A stretch of DNA of 64,000 nucleotides from JAHEDH01 sp963753285. Lineage in GTDB: Bacteria; Actinomycetota; Acidimicrobiia; Spongiisociales; ZC4RG35. Positions 60,045 to 64,000 of the stretch are shown piece by piece. Every line of letters starts with the position of its first letter. Position 1 is the first letter of the stretch. The notes below the pieces were generated by a model. That model saw only the letters and a list, made by a program, of their open reading frames with translations. It searched no databases and was not told the DNA's origin. The translations under genes and the position numbers were made by a program. Location of the stretch: NCBI GenBank assembly GCA_963753285.1, contig CAVWBT010000011.1, positions 1 through 64,000 of the forward strand. The letters are read 5' to 3'.

Positions 60045-60358
60045 CGGTTCTCTCCGTCGGGGCTGTCGGCGAGGCCGTTGTTGGCCACCAGCCGGTTGAT
60101 CGCGTCGGGCGGATGGATGGCCACGAGTCGTGCGACCTCGGCCGCTGCCTCGGTTTCGAGGTCGTCGCCGCACGGTCTCGACGTGCGGCGCCACTCCTCG
60201 AGGTACGTGTCGGCTCCGAAGAGCCCGGCGTTCATGGCCGCCCGGTCGATGGCGGTCTGAAACTGGCTGGGTAACTCGATGCTCGCCCGGGCCCGGCCGG
60301 CGCGGGCCACCACCTGGGCGGGGATGTCCCTCCACGAGATGACGGTGAGCTCAGCCAA
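60041..60358 (-). CDS. 'Virulence factor' family small protein
   Basis: 105 residues from TTG 60358 (overlapping the DUF1638 stop). The pattern AELTVISWRDIPAQVVARAG, LPSQFQTAIDRAAMNAGLFG, ADTYLEEWRR belongs to a small family named for a virulence-associated protein and common in amine-demethylation clusters of this type. Biochemical role unknown; conserved place between DUF1638 and the methyl-THF enzyme suggests a helper in methyl transfer. Confidence 0.7.
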   Translation of the reverse strand: MAELTVISWRDIPAQVVARAGRARASIELPSQFQTAIDRAAMNAGLFGADTYLEEWRRTSRPCGDDLETEAAAEVARLVAIHPPDAINRLVANNGLADSPDGENR

Positions 60359-60972
60359 TGCGGGTCTCCTCGGCGAGCAGGTCGAGGGCCGCCCGGAGGG
60401 GGTCGAGCCCGGTGTGGACGTGTTCGAACTCCAGTCCCAGCTGCTCGGCTGCCCGGCCGGCCCGCTCGACCAGGTCCTCGGTCGGTTGCTGGGACAGGTA
60501 CACGAGGCGGCGGTAGTGCTTGAAGTAGTCGTCGAGCAGGTGTGGCCACCGGTCGAGGCCGAGTCCTCGCCATACGAACAGGTCGAAGTGTCGGGCCAGG
60601 TAGTCGGTGAGGTAGAAGGTGTACGGGTCGTTCAGGTCGTCGAAGGCCGCACCGCCGGTGAAGAACTCGTAGCAGTGGGCTCCGGGAAGCCGGGTCACGT
60701 GATCCCAGCGCTCGAGGAGTGCGTCCAGCCGACCTCCGGTGCCACAGTCGGCGTATCCGAGGATCACCTGGTCGAACTGCTCTGCTCGGGCGACGAGCCG
60801 CCGCTCGATGGCGTCGGGTATCCGGTCGGGCCGGTTGTGCAGGATGCCGGGGAGGTGTTCCAGTGTGACGGTCAATGAGTCGATCTGGCCGAGCAGCCCG
60901 GGTCAGCTCGTTGGCGATGGCGCCACAGCCCAGCACCCAGACGTTTCGGGTCGCCGGGGTGCCATTTGTCAC
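60351..60972 (-). pseudogene. DUF1638 protein, single frameshift near 60898
   Basis: Starts at GTG 60972 (MTNGTPATRNVWVLGCGAIA, then NELTR). The frame is then lost near 60898 and continues in the other frame as LLGQIDSLTVTLEHLPGILH, NRPDRIPDAIERR, ILGYADCGTGGRLDALLE, GAHCYEFFTGG, YLTDYLARHFDLFVWRGLGL, ending LLAEETRIG. The joined protein is a normal DUF1638. One base too many or two too few in the ccggg run of the DNA explains it. Family occurs with corrinoid methyltransferases; function unknown. Two bases after the corrinoid stop. Confidence 0.7.
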
Positions 60973-60974
60973 GT

Positions 60975-61673
60975 TCAGTCTTCCCCGCCGACCAGGCGCC
61001 GGGCGAGAACCAGCGCTTCTGCGGTCTCGGCAGCGACGGCGGCGTCGCGGCAGTAGGCGTCGGCCCCGACCGCGGTGCCGAACTCCTCGTTCAGCGGTGC
61101 GCCGCCCACCAAGACGATGTAGTCGTTGCGGATCCCGCGTTCGACCATGGTGTCGATGACCACCTTCATGTACGGCATGGTCGTCGTGAGCAGCGCCGAC
61201 ATCCCGAGAATGTCGGGGCGGTGTTCCTCCAGGGCAGCGAGGTAGGTGTCGACGTCGATGTTGATGCCGAGGTCGATGACCTCGAACCCGGCTCCCTCCA
61301 GCATCATGCCGACCAGGTTCTTGCCGATGTCGTGGATGTCTCCCTTGACGGTGCCGATCACGACCTTGCCCACTTGTTCGGCGCCGGTCTCGGCGAGAAG
61401 TGGGCGGAGGAGCGCCATCCCGGCCTTCATGGCGTTTGCCGCCAGCAGGACCTCCGGCACGAACAGGATGCCGTCACGGAAGTCCTCGCCGACGACCCGC
61501 ATGCCTTCGACGAGTGCCTCGTTCAGCACGCGTTCGGGTCCCCACGACCGGTCGAGCAGGATCCGAGTTCCCTCTGCGATCTCCTCCGCCATGCCGTCGT
61601 ACAGATCGTCATGCATCTGTTCGACCAACTCCGCATCGTCGAGGCTGCTGAGATCCAGATCGTCGTCGCTCAT
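60975..61673 (-). CDS. Methyl-accepting corrinoid protein
   Basis: 232 residues from ATG 61673 (ribosome site gaggag). N-terminal helical cap (LVEQMHDDLYDGMAEEIAEG, LNEALVEGMRVVGEDFRDGI, FVPEVLLAANAMKAGMALLR) and C-terminal Rossmann B12 domain with the D-x-H-x2-G motif GDIHDIGKN; His about 114 is the lower axial cobalt ligand. Then GAGFEVIDLGINIDVDTYLA, MSALLTTTMPYMKVVIDTMV, VLVGGAPLNEEFGTAVGADA. Shuttles the methyl group between the MttB-like protein and the methyl-THF enzyme. First gene of the operon. Confidence 0.9.
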   Translation of the reverse strand: MSDDDLDLSSLDDAELVEQMHDDLYDGMAEEIAEGTRILLDRSWGPERVLNEALVEGMRVVGEDFRDGILFVPEVLLAANAMKAGMALLRPLLAETGAEQVGKVVIGTVKGDIHDIGKNLVGMMLEGAGFEVIDLGINIDVDTYLAALEEHRPDILGMSALLTTTMPYMKVVIDTMVERGIRNDYIVLVGGAPLNEEFGTAVGADAYCRDAAVAAETAEALVLARRLVGGED

Positions 61674-61997
61674 TGGCGGCTCCTCAGAGGTCGTGTCGAC
61701 GGCCGGTCGACACGAACAGGCCGGTGGGTTGTTCCGCATGGTGGAACCATGCGCAGTTGTCGGCACACTATCGGTTGCGGCGCTCGCTGTCCACAGGAAA
61801 CCGGGAGAATCGACAGTGAGGCGTTGGCCTGTGGCCGGACGAGATTTTCTCGGATTCCGCTAGACGGCACCGGGGGAGAGCGGTATCGTCGAGTCCACCA
61901 TCCGGTTCCGTTCCGCATGGTGGATCGCCTCCGCGAGGAGCGATCGGCACAATTCGTGGCTCGAGCCGCGACACATCTAGGCCCAGGAGTCACAGCG
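61674..61997. promoter_or_regulatory. Divergent promoter region with IclR operator copies
   Basis: 324 bp, no gene. A perfect 5+5 palindrome GTTCCGCATGGTGGAAC lies at 61731-61747. A nearly identical copy (GTTCCGCATGGTGGATC) is at 61910-61926, and a weaker reversed copy at 61892-61908, so tccaccat and atggtgga (61894-61901 and 61917-61924) also form an 8-bp inverted repeat. TATCGT at 61884-61889 is a candidate -10 for the rightward gene, with the operator pair at the start of its transcript. TAGTGT on the minus strand (61770-61765) is a candidate -10 for the corrinoid operon, with the perfect site just downstream. Confidence 0.6.
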
Positions 61998-64000
61998 GTG
62001 AGCGATCTTCCCTCCAACGCCAACGTCGTCGTCATCGGAGCCGGCATCGTCGGCAATGCCGTCGTCGGGCACCTCGCAGAGCTCGGCTGGACCGACATCG
62101 TCCAGATCGACAAGGGGCCGCTGCCCAATCCGGGCGGCTCGACCGGCCATGCCTCGAACTTCATCTTCCCGGTCGACCACAACAAGGAGATGGCCGCACT
62201 CACCCTCGACAGTCAGCGCCAATACGAGGAGATGGGTGTCAGCACCACCTGCGGTGGCATCGAGGTCGCCCGCACATCCGAACGGATGGAGGAGCTCCGT
62301 AGGCGGATGAGTTCGGCAACCGCCTGGGGTGTGGAGGCCGAGCTGTTGACGCCGGAGCAGGTGAAGGAGAAGGTTCCGTTCATCGACGAGTCGGTGATCC
62401 TCGGCGGGTTCTACACACCGAGCGTCTCGGTGGTGGACTCGTTGCGAGCCGGCACGATCTTTCGCGAGCGGGCCCAGGCCAAGAACGCTCTCGCCGTGTT
62501 CCCCAACACAGAGGTCACCGACGTCGAGGTCGAGGACGGCGCCGTCAAGGCCGTCGTGACCGATCGAGGCAGGATCGAGACCGAGTACGTCGTGGTTGCG
62601 TGCGGTTGCTGGAGCCCCCGCATCGCCGCCATGGCCGGGGCCACCATCCCGCTCACGCCCGCCGTGCACCAGATGATCGACGTCGGCCCGATCGACGCCC
62701 TCGTCGAGACCAACAACGAGATCGCCTATCCGATCGTGCGAGACATGGACACCTTCATGTACGAGCGGCAGTCTGCCGGTTCGATGGAGGTCGGTTCGTA
62801 CGCCCACCGGCCGATCTTCCACCATCCCGACGACATCCCCTCGATCGAGGAGTCCAAGCTCTCGCCGACCGAGCTCCCGTTCACCGCAGAGGACTTCGAC
62901 CCCCAACTCGAGGACGCGCTCGAGCTCATGCCCGAGATCCTCTCGACGGCCGAGATCAAGTACGCCATCAACGGCCTGCTGTCGCTGACCCCCGACGCGA
63001 TGCCCCTGATCGGCGAGACCGTCGAGGTGAGGAACCTCTGGTCCGCCGCAGCGATCTGGATCAAGGAGGGACCCGGTGCCGGCAAGCTGATCGCCGAGTG
63101 GATGACCTACGGCGCGCCATCCATCGACCCTCACCATTCGGACATCGCCCGGTTCTACGACGTGAACCGCACCGAAGAGCACGTCCTCGCCCGCTGTGCG
63201 GAGCACTTCAACAAGACCTACGGCATCGTCCACCCCCGTGAGCAGTGGGAATCGCGGCGCGACCTCGTCGTGTCCCCGCTCCGCGAACGCACGGATGCGC
63301 TCGGAGCCGTCTACTTCCAGGCCGGGGTCACCGAGCGGCCGCAGTGGTATGAGACCAACAGGTCCCTTTTGGACGAGTACGACGTCGAAGACCGACCCCA
63401 CGAGTGGGATGCACGCTGGTGGTCGCCGATCAGCACCGCCGAGCATCTGGCGCTGCGCGACCGGGTCGGAATCGTCGACCTCAGCGCCTTCGTCACGTTC
63501 GACGTGACGGGCCCGGGGGCGCTCGACTACGTCCAGCGGATGGTCGTCAACCAGGTCGACAAGCCGGTCGGCTCGGCGATCTACACGCCGCTGCTCAACG
63601 ATCACGGCGGTTTCCGCTCCGATCTCACCGTCAAGCGGCTCGGTGAAGATCACTTCCGGATCGTCACCGGAGCATTCGATGGCCCCCGAGACGAGTACTG
63701 GTTCCGCAAGCATCTCCCGACCGACGGATCGGTCACCTTCACCGACACGTCGAAGACCATGGTCACGATCGGGGTGTGGGGGCCGCACGCCCGAGAAGTG
63801 CTCTCGTCGATCACAGACGACGACCTCTCGAACGAAGGCTTCCCCTACGGCACCACCGCCGAGGTCGACTTCGGCGGGATCCAGACTCGCATGCTGCGCA
63901 TCTCCTATGTCGGGGAACTCGGCTGGGAGATCTATGTCGGAGTCGACGACGCCGTCGCGCTCTGGGACATGATCTGGGAAGCGGGTCAGCCGCACGGCAT
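61998..64000 (+). CDS. Dimethylglycine/sarcosine-dehydrogenase-type FAD enzyme with GcvT domain, partial
   Basis: GTG 61998 after ribosome site caggag; 667 codons in the window, and the gene runs off the right edge. N-terminal FAD fold NVVVIGAGIVGNAVVGHLAE; PGGSTGHASNFIFPVDHN with the His that holds FAD covalently in relatives; VVVACGCWSPRIAAMAGATI; NGLLSLTPDAMPLIGETVEV. From about residue 430 comes the FAO_M/GcvT-type folate part (DEYDVEDRPHEWDARWWSPI, LALRDRVGIVDLSAFVTFDV, GELGWEIYVGVDDAV). Oxidises an N-methyl group and passes the C1 unit to THF. Divergent from the corrinoid operon, sharing its operator region. A long antisense frame here is only a shadow. Confidence 0.85.
   Translation, partial: MSDLPSNANVVVIGAGIVGNAVVGHLAELGWTDIVQIDKGPLPNPGGSTGHASNFIFPVDHNKEMAALTLDSQRQYEEMGVSTTCGGIEVARTSERMEELRRRMSSATAWGVEAELLTPEQVKEKVPFIDESVILGGFYTPSVSVVDSLRAGTIFRERAQAKNALAVFPNTEVTDVEVEDGAVKAVVTDRGRIETEYVVVACGCWSPRIAAMAGATIPLTPAVHQMIDVGPIDALVETNNEIAYPIVRDMDTFMYERQSAGSMEVGSYAHRPIFHHPDDIPSIEESKLSPTELPFTAEDFDPQLEDALELMPEILSTAEIKYAINGLLSLTPDAMPLIGETVEVRNLWSAAAIWIKEGPGAGKLIAEWMTYGAPSIDPHHSDIARFYDVNRTEEHVLARCAEHFNKTYGIVHPREQWESRRDLVVSPLRERTDALGAVYFQAGVTERPQWYETNRSLLDEYDVEDRPHEWDARWWSPISTAEHLALRDRVGIVDLSAFVTFDVTGPGALDYVQRMVVNQVDKPVGSAIYTPLLNDHGGFRSDLTVKRLGEDHFRIVTGAFDGPRDEYWFRKHLPTDGSVTFTDTSKTMVTIGVWGPHAREVLSSITDDDLSNEGFPYGTTAEVDFGGIQTRMLRISYVGELGWEIYVGVDDAVALWDMIWEAGQPHG

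Noticed and set aside
61977..63995. Minus-strand frame of 672 codons at the right end
   Set aside because: Antisense shadow of the FAD-dependent dehydrogenase on the plus strand, which has clear FAD and GcvT motifs and continues off the window.
1..64000. tRNA, rRNA or phage integrase genes
   Set aside because: I looked for tRNA T-arm motifs, rRNA sequence and integrase catalytic motifs and saw none; a covariance scan would be needed to exclude tRNAs fully.

Overview
This is a high-GC actinobacterial sequence. The main pointers are a mycothiol-conjugate-amidase-type deacetylase, a proline-rich C-terminal LPFTG wall-sorting signal, WXG100/type VII-type toxin modules, a fused KorAB 2-oxoacid:ferredoxin oxidoreductase, and many starts lying 6-8 nt behind a -10 hexamer (leaderless style). 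An aquatic actinobacterium such as a member of the Acidimicrobiia is my best guess; it is inferred from gene content only.

Bases 1-6330 differ from the rest. They hold two paralogous secreted beta-rich proteins, a small unknown protein, and a defence-type group: a NOV_C (DUF3883) protein, a modification-dependent AspBHI/Mrr-like endonuclease and a C5-cytosine methyltransferase carrying a full-length intein placed exactly before its catalytic cysteine. Nearly every gene here is broken by single-base indels, several of them compensating pairs in G/C runs, which looks more like uncorrected read error than decay. Near 6326 the methyltransferase and a convergent spondin-domain gene both lose their C-termini at the same point, so this is a chimeric join or a real deletion junction.

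From 7082 to 21115 lies one 14-kb gene for a roughly 4,677-residue surface protein: signal peptide, SdrD-like and DUF11-like domains, cadherin-like domains, 30 Calx-beta repeats and an LPFTG anchor. Part of the repeat array shows a 654-bp two-domain super-repeat that is still nearly identical between copies. After it come a type VII-type toxin operon (WXG-like partner, ADP-ribosyltransferase toxin, T7SS-associated protein) and a vapBC toxin-antitoxin pair behind three 10-bp palindromes at 12-bp spacing.

Bases 25000-54000 are mostly ordinary chromosome: propionyl-CoA synthetase, SDR, amidohydrolase, an ECF sigma factor fused in frame to its zinc anti-sigma domain, mycothiol amidase, ABC-F, CapA and DUF3160 lipoproteins, AlkD, SixA, KorAB, amidase, DUF3048, ACT protein, the ATP-grasp/alpha-E/transglutaminase operon and a Cys/Met PLP enzyme. 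Single-base frameshifts disrupt a small membrane protein (about 32010), the DUF3160 protein (about 40078) and the DUF1638 protein (about 60898).

Bases 54003-64000 hold a corrinoid-dependent demethylation locus. It has an IclR regulator, MetF-like reductase, a non-pyrrolysine MttB-family methyltransferase, a RACE-type ferredoxin reactivase, a methyl-THF:corrinoid methyltransferase, a small 'virulence factor' family protein, a DUF1638 protein and a corrinoid protein. A divergent dimethylglycine/sarcosine-dehydrogenase-type gene runs off the right edge. The expected flow is: methyl group from a quaternary or tertiary amine to cobalamin, then to THF, then through the reductase run oxidatively, with the FAD enzyme taking the partly demethylated amine. 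At least four copies of a 17-bp imperfect palindrome of IclR type sit in front of iclR and in the divergent promoter region, which ties the locus into one predicted regulon.
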